Below the pieces are notes generated by a model, which did no database searches, was not told the DNA's origin, and worked only from the letters and a program-made list of their open reading frames with translations. The translations under genes and the position numbers were made by a program. A DNA stretch of 64,000 bases from MPNO01 sp965200535 (lineage in GTDB: Bacteria > Pseudomonadota > Alphaproteobacteria > MPNO01), in NCBI GenBank assembly GCA_965200535.1, contig CBDAUF010000002.1, positions 868,001 to 932,000 on the forward strand. Direction: 5' to 3'. Below are positions 34,948-44,171 of this stretch, piece after piece. Numbering within the stretch: position 1 is the first letter of the stretch; every line of letters starts with the position of its first letter.

Positions 34948-36278
34948 GCGACGGCCCGCGCATCAAGGCCCTGCTGGACGCGCTCCCCGACGAGGGGCCG
35001 GCGCCAAAGCCGGGTTTCGAGACCCTGGCCGTCCATGCCGGCGCCCGGCCGGATCCGGTAACGGGCGCCCGCGCGACGCCGATCTACCAGACCACCTCCT
35101 ATGCGTTCGACGACGCTGACCACGCCGCGGAACTCTTCAATCTTCAGACGTTCGGCTACATCTATTCCCGCCTCACCAACCCGACCGTTGCGGTTCTGGA
35201 AGAGCGCATCGCAGCACTCGAGGGCGGCCGCGGGGCGGTGGCGACGGCGACCGGCCATGCCGCACAATTCCTCGTCGCTGCGACCCTGCTCGAACCGGGC
35301 GACGAGTTCGTCGCTTCGCGCCATCTCTACGGCGGTTCGCTCACCCAGTTCGGCCTGACCTTCGCCAAGCTCGGCTGGCGCTGCCGGTTCGTCGACATGA
35401 CCGACGTCGACAACGTGCGCGCGGCGATGACCGATCGGGTCAGGTTCGTCTTCTGCGAATCGCTCGCCAATCCCGGCGGGGTGGTGATCGATATCGAGCC
35501 CGTCGCGGCGATCGCCGCGGAATGGGGGGTGCCGCTGGTCGTAGACAACACGCTCGCCTCGCCCTGGCTGCTGCGCCCGTTCGAGTGGGGAGCGGACATC
35601 GCGGTCCATTCGATGACCAAGTTTATCGGCGGGCACGGCAACACGATGGGCGGCGTCGTTGTCGAGTCGGGCAGGTTCGACTGGACCCGGAACGACAAGT
35701 TCCCCGGAATGTCGGAGCCCGATCCCGCCTATCACGGGCTGACCTTTGCCGAGACTTTCGGCGATTTCGGGCTGACGATGAAGATGCGCGCGGTCGCGCT
35801 CCGCGATTACGGCGCAAGCCTGTCTGCGCAGTCCGCGTTCTCCCTTCTCCAGGGTGTCGAGACCCTGCCGCTCAGAATGGAACGGCATTGCTGCAACGCG
35901 CTCTCGGTCGCCCGCTGGCTCGAGACTCACCCCAAGGTCGCCTGGGTGTCCTATGCCGGGCTCGAATCGTCTCCCTACAACGCGCTGGCGCGGAAATACC
36001 TGCCGCGCGGTGCGGGCGCGGTGCTGACCTTCGGCGTCAAGGGCGGCTTCCAGGCCGGCGTCACGGTGGTCGACAACGTCGAATTGTTCTCGCACCTCGC
36101 CAATATCGGCGACACTAGAAGCCTCATCATCCACCCGGCGTCGACCACCCACCGGCAACTCGACGAGGAACAGCAGATCCGCGCCGGCGCCGGGCCGGAC
36201 GTGATCCGCCTCTCCGTCGGGATCGAGACGGTGGACGACCTGATCGCCGATCTCGACCGGGCGCTCGCCGCCGTTTGA
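34944..36278 (+). CDS. metY: O-acetylhomoserine sulfhydrylase / Cys-Met metabolism PLP enzyme
   Basis: A 444-residue PLP enzyme of the cystathionine gamma-synthase family, long form typical of O-acetylhomoserine sulfhydrylases. Marks: PIYQTTSYAFDD, the RLTNPTVAVLEERIAALEGG active-site stretch, LVVDNTLASPW, and the PLP lysine in VHSMTKFIGGHGN. It makes homocysteine from O-acetylhomoserine and sulphide. The start lies in the ATGA overlap with the CoA-binding gene. Convergent with the crotonase at 36285 (6 bp). Confidence 0.88.
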   Translation: MSDGPRIKALLDALPDEGPAPKPGFETLAVHAGARPDPVTGARATPIYQTTSYAFDDADHAAELFNLQTFGYIYSRLTNPTVAVLEERIAALEGGRGAVATATGHAAQFLVAATLLEPGDEFVASRHLYGGSLTQFGLTFAKLGWRCRFVDMTDVDNVRAAMTDRVRFVFCESLANPGGVVIDIEPVAAIAAEWGVPLVVDNTLASPWLLRPFEWGADIAVHSMTKFIGGHGNTMGGVVVESGRFDWTRNDKFPGMSEPDPAYHGLTFAETFGDFGLTMKMRAVALRDYGASLSAQSAFSLLQGVETLPLRMERHCCNALSVARWLETHPKVAWVSYAGLESSPYNALARKYLPRGAGAVLTFGVKGGFQAGVTVVDNVELFSHLANIGDTRSLIIHPASTTHRQLDEEQQIRAGAGPDVIRLSVGIETVDDLIADLDRALAAV

Positions 36279-36284
36279 GCGCGG

Positions 36285-37094
36285 TCAGCGGTCTTCCCAG
36301 CGCGGCGGGCGCTTTTCCAGGAAGGCGTCGATCCCTTCCCCGGCGTCGCGGGCGAGCATGTTCCGCGTCATCGCCTCGCTCGCGGTGCGGTACGCGTCGT
36401 CGAAGCCCGCCTCGATCTGCCGATAGAATGCTTCCTTGCCGATGGCGATGGTGAGAGCCGACTTCTCCGCGATGCGCAGCGCCAGGGCGCGGGCCTCGGC
36501 CTCGAGCGCCCCGGGGTCGACGATCCGGTTGACCAGGCCGTACCGCGCTGCGGTCTCCGCATCGATCGGATCGCCGGTGAGCAGCATTTCCATCATTCGC
36601 TTGCGCGGCACGTTGCGGCTGATGGCGACCATCGGCGTCGAGCAGAACAGGCCGATATCGACTCCGGGCGTCGCGAACTTCGCGTCTCGCGCCGCGACGG
36701 CGAGGTCGCAGGTGGCGACCAGTTGGCAGCCGGCCGCGGTCGCCGTTCCTTGGACCCGGGCAATCGCCGGCTTGGGCATCCGCATGAGGGAACGCATCAG
36801 CGCGCCGCTCTGATGAAACAGAGCCTCGTAGGCCTCGCGGTTCGGGTTTTGCCGCAGTTCCCGGAGGTCGTGGCCGGCACAGAAGGCGGGACCGTTTGCG
36901 CCGATCACCACGGCCCGCAGCGCCGGGTCCGCGGCGATCGAATCGATCTCGGCCTGCAGCGCCGACATCATCCCGCTCGAAAGCGCGTTGCGCGCGGCCG
37001 GACGGTTGAGGACCAGCGTTGCGATACCGTCCGCGTCGCTCCGCAGGACCGGCGGGTGCTCCTCCGCTTCCGCGCTCATCAGGGTTGCCGGCAT
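36285..37094 (-). CDS. Enoyl-CoA hydratase-related protein (ECHDC3-like)
   Basis: A 269-residue crotonase-fold protein. FCAGHDLRELRQNPNR forms the first oxyanion segment and GVDIGLFCSTPMVAISRNVPRKRMMEMLLTGDPI resembles the ECHDC3 subgroup, whose catalytic role is poorly defined. I start at ATG 37094, with GAGG at a normal distance; 37079 is an alternative. It is divergent from rplM. Confidence 0.87.
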   Translation of the reverse strand: MPATLMSAEAEEHPPVLRSDADGIATLVLNRPAARNALSSGMMSALQAEIDSIAADPALRAVVIGANGPAFCAGHDLRELRQNPNREAYEALFHQSGALMRSLMRMPKPAIARVQGTATAAGCQLVATCDLAVAARDAKFATPGVDIGLFCSTPMVAISRNVPRKRMMEMLLTGDPIDAETAARYGLVNRIVDPGALEAEARALALRIAEKSALTIAIGKEAFYRQIEAGFDDAYRTASEAMTRNMLARDAGEGIDAFLEKRPPRWEDR

Positions 37095-37165
37095 GGGGAA
37101 CCTCGATATCGTCAACGGTCGCAATCCAATCTGGCGGCCGCCGCGCAGCAGCGCAAGGGACTCTC

Positions 37166-37182
37166 TTGCGTAATCAGATACG
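37166..37182 (+). repeat. 17-bp motif shared with the cold-shock leader
   Basis: TTGCGTAATCAGATACG, upstream of the divergent crotonase and rplM genes, matches the complement of 44053-44069 (TTGCGTAACAAGATACG) at 15 of 17 bases. In both copies the AGATACG end is followed by bases that can fold back. By my rough estimate a match this close could occur once by chance among the noncoding bases here. Confidence 0.3.
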
Positions 37183-37219
37183 CTGTTGTAACTGGTTGTC
37201 GCTCAATGTTTTTCGGGCA

Positions 37220-37247
37220 TTGACAGTGCGGAATGTTCTGCGATACT
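37220..37247 (+). promoter_or_regulatory. Sigma-70-type promoter for rplM-rpsI
   Basis: TTGACA (37220-37225), a 16-base spacer and GATACT (37242-37247) form the best promoter-like pair I found in the window. It points at rplM with a leader of about 60 bases, fitting strong expression of a ribosomal protein operon. Confidence 0.65.
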
Positions 37248-37312
37248 CGCGCACCGTTCCGCACCGACGGGCGGGCTCACCCATGCGGGAACGAGAGACG
37301 GGCAGGCGGACA

Positions 37313-37777
37313 ATGCGCACCTATTCGGCGAAACCCGCGGATGTCGAGAGCAAATGGTACGTGGTCGATGCCGACGGGCTGGTCGTCGGCAGGCTGGCGG
37401 CCGTCGTCGCTCGCATGCTCCGGGGCAAGCACAAGCCCATGTTCACGCCGCATATCGACTGCGGCGACAACATCGTGGTGGTCAACGCCGACAAGGTCCG
37501 TTTCACCGGCCGAAAACGGGAGCGGAAGACCTATTACCGACATACGGGATACCCCGGCGGCATCAAGAGCACCACGCCGGAGAAGATCCTGGAAGGCGCC
37601 CATCCCGAACGGGTGGTCGAGCAAGCGGTCCGGAGAATGCTGCCCAAGGGTCCTCTCGGCCGCAAACAGTTCGGCAAGCTCAAGGTCTATGCCGGGTCCG
37701 ATCATCCGCACGAGGCGCAGCAGCCCGAGACGCTGGACGTCGGCGCGCTCAATCCGAAGAACGCCAGGAGCAGGTAG
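37313..37777 (+). CDS. rplM: 50S ribosomal protein L13
   Basis: A 154-residue L13, full length. KWYVVDADGLVVGRLAAVVARMLRGKHKP, GDNIVVVNADKVRFTGRK and YYRHTGYPGGIK followed by RMLPKGPLGR are diagnostic. It starts at 37313 with a GGCAGGCGGA site. A longer frame to 37019 overlaps the promoter and is not used. Three bases separate it from rpsI, the usual pairing. Confidence 0.97.
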   Translation: MRTYSAKPADVESKWYVVDADGLVVGRLAAVVARMLRGKHKPMFTPHIDCGDNIVVVNADKVRFTGRKRERKTYYRHTGYPGGIKSTTPEKILEGAHPERVVEQAVRRMLPKGPLGRKQFGKLKVYAGSDHPHEAQQPETLDVGALNPKNARSR

Positions 37778-37780
37778 ACC

Positions 37781-38272
37781 ATGGCCGATCAGGACGCCCC
37801 CACGCTCGCCGATGTGATGCCCGAGGAGCTGGCGCCCGAGGCGCCGGTCGAGGCTGCGCCGGTCTACGAACGCAAGGTCGATGCTGAGGGCCGGTCCTAC
37901 GCCACCGGCAAGCGCAAGAACGCCGTCGCCCGCGTCTGGCTCAAGCCGGGTTCGGGCCGGATTACCGTCAACGGGCGCGAGGGTGCGGTCTACTTTGCGC
38001 GGCCGGTTCTCCAGATGCTGCTCGGCCAGCCGTTTCTCGTCGCCGACCGCGACAACCAGTACGACGTCTGGTGCACGGTCAAGGGTGGCGGGCTTTCCGG
38101 CCAGGCCGGTGCGGTGCGCCACGGCATTTCGCGCGCCCTGACCCACGCCGAGCCGGGGCTGCGTCCGATCCTCAAGCGAGGCGGCTTCCTGACCCGCGAC
38201 GCCCGGGTGGTCGAGCGCAAGAAGTACGGCAAGCGCAAGGCGCGGCGCAGCTTCCAGTTCTCCAAACGCTGA
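37781..38272 (+). CDS. rpsI: 30S ribosomal protein S9
   Basis: A 163-residue S9. The core begins at SYATGKRKNAVARVWLKPGSGRITVNGR and ends with the conserved basic tail KKYGKRKARRSFQFSKR that reaches the P-site tRNA. An N-terminal extension of about 38 acidic, proline/alanine-rich residues is seen in alphaproteobacterial S9. It follows rplM in one operon and precedes argC by 46 bases. Confidence 0.97.
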   Translation: MADQDAPTLADVMPEELAPEAPVEAAPVYERKVDAEGRSYATGKRKNAVARVWLKPGSGRITVNGREGAVYFARPVLQMLLGQPFLVADRDNQYDVWCTVKGGGLSGQAGAVRHGISRALTHAEPGLRPILKRGGFLTRDARVVERKKYGKRKARRSFQFSKR

Positions 38273-38318
38273 ACCGGCAGCGTCGCCGACGATCTGGCGC
38301 GCTGCCAGAGGCGATGTC

Positions 38319-39368
38319 ATGGCAAACAAGACGAACACCGTGCGGGCCGCCATCCTCGGCGCGAGCGGTTATACCGGCGCCGAACTGGTCCGGATTCTCC
38401 TGCATCACCCGACGGTCGAAATCCGCACCCTGACCGCCGACCGTCACGCCGGCAAACCGTTCGCGTCGGTGTTCCCGCAATTCGGCGGGCGCGGCCTGCC
38501 CGACCTGATCCGTATCGAGGATGTCGACTCGGGGGGGCACGACCTGGTCTTTTGCTGTCTCCCGCACGGCACGACGCAGGAGGTGGTGGCTTCCCTGCCC
38601 GACGGCCTCAGGGTGGTCGACCTGTCGGCCGATTTCCGGCTCTTCGACCTCGCCGCGTACGCCGAATGGTATGGCCATGAGCATCGCGCGCCGGCGCTTC
38701 AGGAAGAGGCGGTCTACGGCTTGACGGAACTCGCGCGGGAGGAGATCGGGGCGGCGCGGCTGGTGGCCAACCCCGGCTGCTATCCGACCTCGGCCATTCT
38801 GCCGCTCGCCCCGCTGCTCGAGAAGCGGGCGATCGGATCCGAGATCATCATCGATTCCAAATCCGGCGTTTCCGGCGCCGGCCGGGCAGCGAAGGAGGCG
38901 AGCCTCTTCACCGAAGTCTCGGAGGGAATCCATCCCTATGGCATCGCCGCACACCGCCACGCGCCCGAGATCGAACAGGCGCTGAGCGGCGCGGCCGGGG
39001 AGCCGATCGTCGTCAACTTCACGCCGCACCTGATGCCGATGAACCGCGGCATTCTCTCGACCATCTATATCCGGCTTGCGCCGGGGGTGGAGGCGGACGA
39101 CCTGCGCGCCCTTCTCTCCGCGCGTTACGACGGGGAGCCCTTTGTCCGCATCGTGCCGGAGGGCGTGGTTCCCGCGACCCGCCATGTGCGGGGTTCCAAC
39201 CACTGCCTGATCGGCGTGTTCGCCGACCGCTTGCCGGGGCGGGCGATCATCGTCTCGGCGCTCGACAATCTGGTGAAGGGCGCCGCCGGGCAGGCGGTGC
39301 AGAACATGAACCTCGTCTGCGCCCTGCCCGAGACGACGGCGCTCGAACAGGAACCCCTGTTCCCGTGA
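38319..39368 (+). CDS. argC: N-acetyl-gamma-glutamyl-phosphate reductase
   Basis: A 349-residue NADPH-dependent enzyme of arginine synthesis that reduces N-acetylglutamyl phosphate to the semialdehyde. Marks: AAILGASGYTGAELVRILLHHP, FCCLPHG, and the catalytic cysteine in VANPGCYPTSAILPLAPL. YGIAAHRHAPEIEQ and the VNFTPHLMPMNRGI segment are also conserved. Its stop overlaps the next start by 4 bases (GTGA). Confidence 0.96.
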   Translation: MANKTNTVRAAILGASGYTGAELVRILLHHPTVEIRTLTADRHAGKPFASVFPQFGGRGLPDLIRIEDVDSGGHDLVFCCLPHGTTQEVVASLPDGLRVVDLSADFRLFDLAAYAEWYGHEHRAPALQEEAVYGLTELAREEIGAARLVANPGCYPTSAILPLAPLLEKRAIGSEIIIDSKSGVSGAGRAAKEASLFTEVSEGIHPYGIAAHRHAPEIEQALSGAAGEPIVVNFTPHLMPMNRGILSTIYIRLAPGVEADDLRALLSARYDGEPFVRIVPEGVVPATRHVRGSNHCLIGVFADRLPGRAIIVSALDNLVKGAAGQAVQNMNLVCALPETTALEQEPLFP

Positions 39369-39949
39369 ATACGACCGTCGCCGACGCCCCAAGCCGGCCG
39401 CCGGCCGCGACGGCGGCCGGCGCCAACTTGTTGCCCTACCGCGGCGCGTGGCCGCGGATCGCAGAGACCGTATTCATCGCCGACGGCTGCCAGATAATCG
39501 GCGATGTCGAGATCGGCGGGGAAGCCAGTGTCTGGTTCAACTGCGTCCTGCGCGGCGACGAGCACGGTATCCGCGTCGGCGCACGCACCAACATCCAGGA
39601 CGGCACCGTGATTCACGTACACAGCCGGAAGCAGGGAACGTATATCGGTGCCGACGTCACGGTTGGGCACATGGCGCTGCTCCACGCCTGCACGCTGGAA
39701 GACGGCGCCTTCGTCGGGATGGGCGCGGTCGTGCTCGACGAGGCGGTGGTGGAAGGCGGCGGAATGCTCGCCGCCGGTGCCATGCTGACCCCGGGCAAGC
39801 GCCTGCCGTCGGGCGAGTTGTGGGCCGGCCGTCCGGCGCGCCGTGCTCGCATGTTGACCGAACGGGAACGTGCCGGTTTCGCGCTGACCGTCGAAAATTA
39901 CCGTGCAAGGGGCCAGGAATACCGCCGCGCCCGGCAGGACGGGGGTTGA
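39365..39949 (+). CDS. Gamma-class carbonic anhydrase family protein
   Basis: A 194-residue left-handed beta-helix protein. Hexapeptide-type repeats run through GDVEIGGEASVWFNCVLRGD, and the three zinc histidines are present (VIHVHS, then VGHMALLHAC). It starts at a GTG overlapping the argC stop. The family includes carbonic anhydrases and acyl-transferase-like proteins (Cam/PaaY/YrdA), so CO2 hydration is likely but not certain. Confidence 0.87.
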   Translation: MNTTVADAPSRPPAATAAGANLLPYRGAWPRIAETVFIADGCQIIGDVEIGGEASVWFNCVLRGDEHGIRVGARTNIQDGTVIHVHSRKQGTYIGADVTVGHMALLHACTLEDGAFVGMGAVVLDEAVVEGGGMLAAGAMLTPGKRLPSGELWAGRPARRARMLTERERAGFALTVENYRARGQEYRRARQDGG

Positions 39950-39960
39950 GGCGCCCGGCG

Positions 39961-41448
39961 GTGTCCGACCCGGTGCCACCCCCCGCCGCGGAGACGGTAA
40001 TCAGGCGCTGCAGCGCCCTTGTGGAGGCGGACGGCGCGCTCACTCTGCGCGATTGCGACATCCTCATCCGCGACCACGCGATCGCCGGGATCGCCGCGCC
40101 CGGCACGGCCGGGACCGGACCGGCGACCACGGTTATCCAGGGCAGGAACAGGCTGGCCGTCCCCGGCCTGGTCAACGCGCACACCCATTCGCCGCTCAAC
40201 CTGCTGCGCGGCACCGCCGACGGGCTGGATCATGTCGGCTTCATGTGGACGAGCCAGGCCGATACCGCAGGCCGCGGCGAGGAAGAAATTCAGATCGCTG
40301 CGATCCTGGGCGCCCTCGACATGCTGCGTTCCGGCGTCACTGCGGCGATCGACCACTACCCGGAGCAGAATTCCACTGTCGAGGCCGTCGGCCCCGTCGC
40401 GCGGGCCTATGCCGGCGTCGGTATGCGGGCGGCCATCGCGCTTCGGGCGTTCGACCGACCCTACGACGATATCGATCCGGCGGGTGCAGCGGGCGTGAAC
40501 CTCCCGGCGGACGAGGCGCTCGGGGAAGCCAACCCGCTGGCGCAGCTGCCGGTCGACGAGATCGCCTCGGTCTGCGAAGCGGCGGTGGACGCCTGGCACG
40601 GATATGGCGGGCTGGTCTCGATCATGCCCGGTCCGTCGAATCCCATCCGCTGTTCGGACGAAATGCTGGTCCGCTGCCACGGAATCGCCGCCGCGGGGGA
40701 TCTCGGCATCCACACCCATCTCCTCGAGACCCGCATCCAGCGAACGCTCGCCTTCGACCGCTACGGGCGCTCTACCGTCGCCCATCTCGATGCCCTTGGC
40801 ATTCTCGACCGCCGCTGGTCGTTCGCCCACACCGTGTGGGTCGACGAGCACGATATCGACCTTCTCGCGGCGCGCCGGCCGGTCGCGGTCCACAATCCCC
40901 ACAGCAACGCCAAGATCGGCGCCGGCGTCGCGCCCGTTGCGCGCATGCTGGCAGCGGGCGTGCGCGTCGCGCTCGGCACTGACGGGGCGAGCACCAACGA
41001 CACGCTGTCGGTGCACGAGGCGATGAGCCTCGCCCTGCTCCTGCCGCGCGTCACCGGCGTCGCGCGCACCGAATGGCCTGACGCGGCGGCGGCTTTCGGC
41101 ATGGCGACCCGGGGCGGGGCGGCGGCATTCGCCGGCGGACCGCAGCTCGGTGCGATCGAGGTCGGGGCAGCGGCCGACATCGTACTCTACGATCTTCATG
41201 CGCCGGCCCTCGCGCCGCTCAACGATCCGCTTCAGCAGCTCGTCTTTGCCGAGCGCGGCCGTTCGGTGCGCTGCGTTCTGGTCGCCGGCAGGACGGTCTA
41301 CGAAGACGGCCGCTTCTCCTTTGTCGATGCCGATGCAGCGATCCGTGCGGCGATCGGAATGCGTGAGAGCCAGAAGAACCGGAACCGCGCCCTCTACCGG
41401 TTTGCACGGGCGCTCGAGGCGGCGCAGCGCGATGCGGCCGGTTGTTGA
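39961..41448 (+). CDS. Amidohydrolase, TrzA/AtzA/deaminase-like
   Basis: A 495-residue mononuclear-metal amidohydrolase of the aminohydrolase/chlorohydrolase group (guanine deaminase, MtaD, AtzA, TrzA). Metal and active-site marks: LVNAHTHSPLNLLRG, GIHTHLLET, SFAHTVWVDEHD and LGTDGASTND. It starts at GTG 39961 with GAGG upstream; a TTG at 39946 overlapping the previous stop is an alternative. It would deaminate or dechlorinate an N-heterocycle. In a window with two dehalogenase homologues the chlorohydrolase option is worth keeping open. Confidence 0.85.
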   Translation: MSDPVPPPAAETVIRRCSALVEADGALTLRDCDILIRDHAIAGIAAPGTAGTGPATTVIQGRNRLAVPGLVNAHTHSPLNLLRGTADGLDHVGFMWTSQADTAGRGEEEIQIAAILGALDMLRSGVTAAIDHYPEQNSTVEAVGPVARAYAGVGMRAAIALRAFDRPYDDIDPAGAAGVNLPADEALGEANPLAQLPVDEIASVCEAAVDAWHGYGGLVSIMPGPSNPIRCSDEMLVRCHGIAAAGDLGIHTHLLETRIQRTLAFDRYGRSTVAHLDALGILDRRWSFAHTVWVDEHDIDLLAARRPVAVHNPHSNAKIGAGVAPVARMLAAGVRVALGTDGASTNDTLSVHEAMSLALLLPRVTGVARTEWPDAAAAFGMATRGGAAAFAGGPQLGAIEVGAAADIVLYDLHAPALAPLNDPLQQLVFAERGRSVRCVLVAGRTVYEDGRFSFVDADAAIRAAIGMRESQKNRNRALYRFARALEAAQRDAAGC

Positions 41449-41524
41449 ACGGGCGCGCCGACCGGTGCCGCCGCGCGGCTTCTGTTAGGATGGGCCGACG
41501 CGGGGCCGGTATGCGGAGGGCGGC

Positions 41525-42493
41525 ATGACGAAAGCGCTGGTGGTTCGCGAATACGGCGGTCCGGAGGTCTTGCGGCTCGAAGATTCGCCGGTGGGCGTGC
41601 CGGGGACCGGTCAGGTCCGTCTTCGCCACACGGCGATCGGCGTCAATATGAGCGACACCTACCGCCGGCGCGGGGTCTATCCGCTGCAACTGCCGGTCAT
41701 CGTCGGTTCGGAGGGCGCGGGCGTGGTCGAGGCGCTCGGCCCCGGTGTGGAGAGCCTCGCCGTCGGCGACCGCGTCGCCTATGCCGGCCCGCTCGGCAGC
41801 TACGCCGAGGAAAGGCTGATCGCCGCGGACAAGCTGGTCCGCCTGCCCGAAGGAATCGGCGACAGGCAGGCGGCGGCGATGATGCTGAAAGGGCTCACCG
41901 TCCATTATCTGCTGCACTGGACATATCCCGTGCAGGCGGGCGACACCGTGGTCATCCATGCCGCCGCCGGCGGGGTCGGGCTGATATTCTGCCAGTGGGC
42001 GAAGCATCTCGGTGCGACAGTGATCGGCACCGTCGGTTCGGACGAGAAGGCCGCGCTCGCCGCTGCGCACGGCTGCGACCATCCGGTCGTCTACACGCGC
42101 GAGAACTTCGCTGACAGGGTGATGGAGATCACCGGCGGGGCCGGGGCGCACGCCGTCTACGATTCGATCGGCCGGGACACGTTCCTCGACTCCATCGCCT
42201 GCACCCGTGCGCGCGGGACGATCGCCGGGTTCGGTCAGGCGTCGGGTCCGTTTCCGGCGCTCGATACCGGCCTGCTGCAGGGCGGCTCCAAGTTTGTCAC
42301 CCGTCCCGGCCTCGCCGCCCATACCGCGACCCGCGAGATGATCGAGACCGGCGCGGGCAGGCTGTTCGATCTGACCCTGCAGGGCGTCGTGACGATCAAT
42401 GTCAACCAGGACTGGCCGCTCGCCGAGGCCGCCGAGGCCCACCGGGCGCTCGAGGCACGTGCGACCACCGGTTCGACCGTCCTGCTTCCCTGA
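41525..42493 (+). CDS. NADPH:quinone oxidoreductase, zinc-free MDR type
   Basis: A 322-residue medium-chain reductase of the zeta-crystallin/Qor group. It begins YGGPEVLRLEDSPVG, has VGSEGAGVVEALG, the AAAGGVGLIFCQWAKHLGATVIGTVGS cofactor fold, and no catalytic zinc ligands. It would reduce a quinone or enone with NADPH. It lies 11 bases before the UbiD gene and probably forms a unit with it. Confidence 0.9.
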   Translation: MTKALVVREYGGPEVLRLEDSPVGVPGTGQVRLRHTAIGVNMSDTYRRRGVYPLQLPVIVGSEGAGVVEALGPGVESLAVGDRVAYAGPLGSYAEERLIAADKLVRLPEGIGDRQAAAMMLKGLTVHYLLHWTYPVQAGDTVVIHAAAGGVGLIFCQWAKHLGATVIGTVGSDEKAALAAAHGCDHPVVYTRENFADRVMEITGGAGAHAVYDSIGRDTFLDSIACTRARGTIAGFGQASGPFPALDTGLLQGGSKFVTRPGLAAHTATREMIETGAGRLFDLTLQGVVTINVNQDWPLAEAAEAHRALEARATTGSTVLLP

Positions 42494-42504
42494 GGAAAGT
42501 CGCG

Positions 42505-43917
42505 ATGAACAAGGATCTGAGGACATTTCTGGCCGAGGCCCGGCAGATGGGGCCCGAGTACTTCGCCTCGGTCGCCCGCCCGGTCGAGCCGGTCTACGAG
42601 CCGTGCGTCATCCAGCAGAAACTGGCGGCGCGGGACCGTTACCCGGTCTTGCGTTTCGACAACGTGAACGGCTCGGACATGCCGTTGGTGACCAACCTGT
42701 TCGGCAAATACGAACTGCTCGGGCTGGCGCTCGGCGTCGATCCCGACCGGCCCAAGTCGGAAATCCTCGCCCGCTTCCGCGAACGCATCGCGAAACCGCT
42801 CCCGACCAGGACGGTCGCGCGCGCCGACGCGCCGGTCAAGCAGGTCGCGATCGGCGCAGACGACGTCGATCTCGGCAAGCTGCCGATCGTCAAGCACGCC
42901 GAGAAGAACTCCGGCAAGTACATTGCCATCGGCTGCCTGGTGGTCCGCGATCCCGAAACCGGCGTGTTGAATGCCGGCGTCTACCGCCACGAGGTCAAGG
43001 GCAGGGCGGAGCTTGCCTGCATGTTCAACCCCGCCCATCACGCCGGCTACATCTATCGAAAATACCGCGAGATGAACAAGCCGATGGACGCGGTCCTTTT
43101 CATCGGCCACCACCCGGCTGCGGTCCTGGGGACGCTGTCCAAGCAGCCGTTCGACAGCGACGAGTACGAGATGATGGGCGCGCTGATGGGCGAGCCGCTC
43201 GAGGTGGTGAAAGGCGATACCGTCGATATTCCGGTCCCGGCCTGGGCGGAGATCGCCATCGAGGGCTTTCTCGACCCCGCGCGGGAAACCAGCGACGGCC
43301 CGTTCTCCGAATACACCGGGTTCTACGGCCCGGCCAAGGATCCGGTCGGGTTGATGCAGGTAACCGGGATCACGATGCGCGCGGATGCGATCTACCACGA
43401 TCTCGACCCGTCACACCGCGAGCACAACCTGGCCGGGGCGCTGACCTTCGAGACCGCGCTCTACAATTCGGTCGCCAAACTCGTGCCCTCTGTCACCGGC
43501 GTCCACCTGCCGCCGTCCGGGGCCTGTACTTTCACCGCCTATATCAAGATCAGAAAACGGGTGCCGGGGGAGGGGAAGTCCGCCGGTATGGCTGCGCTCG
43601 CCGGCGACCCCAATGTCAAGATTGCGGTCGTGGTCGATGACGAGATCAACATCTACAACGATTCCGAAGTTCTGTGGGCGATCGCGACGCATGTCCAGGC
43701 GGACCGCGACGTGACCGCTATACCCTTCGCGATGGGCGCTCATCTCGACCCCTCTGCCTACGGCGAGGTGAGAACGGAGAAGGGGCCGATGCAGACCAAG
43801 ATGATTATCGACGCCACCCGGCCGGCCACGCTCCCCTTTGCCGACCGGATCGTTCCGCCCAAGGATGCCTGGGAGCGAATTCGCCTCGAAGACTATCTCG
43901 ATGCCGCCGAAGGATGA
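42505..43917 (+). CDS. UbiD family (prenylated-FMN) decarboxylase
   Basis: A 470-residue reversible (de)carboxylase of aromatic or alpha,beta-unsaturated acids. The conserved acidic motif DGPFSEYTGFYGP lies near residue 265, preceded by an ARET glutamate, and the N-terminal PVLRFDNVNGSD is typical. UbiD proteins need prenylated FMN made by UbiX, which is not in the window. A GAGGAAAG site precedes the ATG at 42505. The upstream neighbour is a quinone reductase. Substrate unknown. Confidence 0.9.
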   Translation: MNKDLRTFLAEARQMGPEYFASVARPVEPVYEPCVIQQKLAARDRYPVLRFDNVNGSDMPLVTNLFGKYELLGLALGVDPDRPKSEILARFRERIAKPLPTRTVARADAPVKQVAIGADDVDLGKLPIVKHAEKNSGKYIAIGCLVVRDPETGVLNAGVYRHEVKGRAELACMFNPAHHAGYIYRKYREMNKPMDAVLFIGHHPAAVLGTLSKQPFDSDEYEMMGALMGEPLEVVKGDTVDIPVPAWAEIAIEGFLDPARETSDGPFSEYTGFYGPAKDPVGLMQVTGITMRADAIYHDLDPSHREHNLAGALTFETALYNSVAKLVPSVTGVHLPPSGACTFTAYIKIRKRVPGEGKSAGMAALAGDPNVKIAVVVDDEINIYNDSEVLWAIATHVQADRDVTAIPFAMGAHLDPSAYGEVRTEKGPMQTKMIIDATRPATLPFADRIVPPKDAWERIRLEDYLDAAEG

Positions 43918-44171
43918 GACAGGACCGCCGCCTCCGCACGGGGCGCAGGTCCGGGCGGGCGGCGCTCCACGAGGGTTTCGGATCGTATCCGCGGGCTTGC
44001 AACGTGCGGCCAGTGATGCGATTAAGGTGGGAGATGGCGCAAAACACCAAGACGTATCTTGTTACGCAATAGCCGCGTCTTATCAAGCTGCTCCTGGAAT
44101 TGTCCATCTTGAGGACGTCCGCGGCCGGTTCTCTGCCGGCCCGGACCGGCGATAACGCGAAAGGAGTAGCG
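43918..44171 (+). promoter_or_regulatory. Long leader region of the cold-shock gene
   Basis: A 254-bp gap before csp. TTGCAA (43998-44003) stands 17 bases before GATTAA, a weak promoter candidate. Further on lie the 17-bp motif shared with 37166 (complement, 44053-44069), a CAAGA/TCTTG fold-back, and a hairpin GGCCGG (44123-44128) / CCGGCC (44136-44141) just before the ribosome site AAGGAG. Such leaders often regulate csp mRNAs by temperature; that is inference here. Confidence 0.4.
44053..44069 (-). repeat. 17-bp motif, second copy
   Basis: Read on the minus strand this is TTGCGTAACAAGATACG, 15 of 17 identical to 37166-37182. It lies about 100 bases upstream of the csp start. Meaning unknown. 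Confidence 0.3.
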
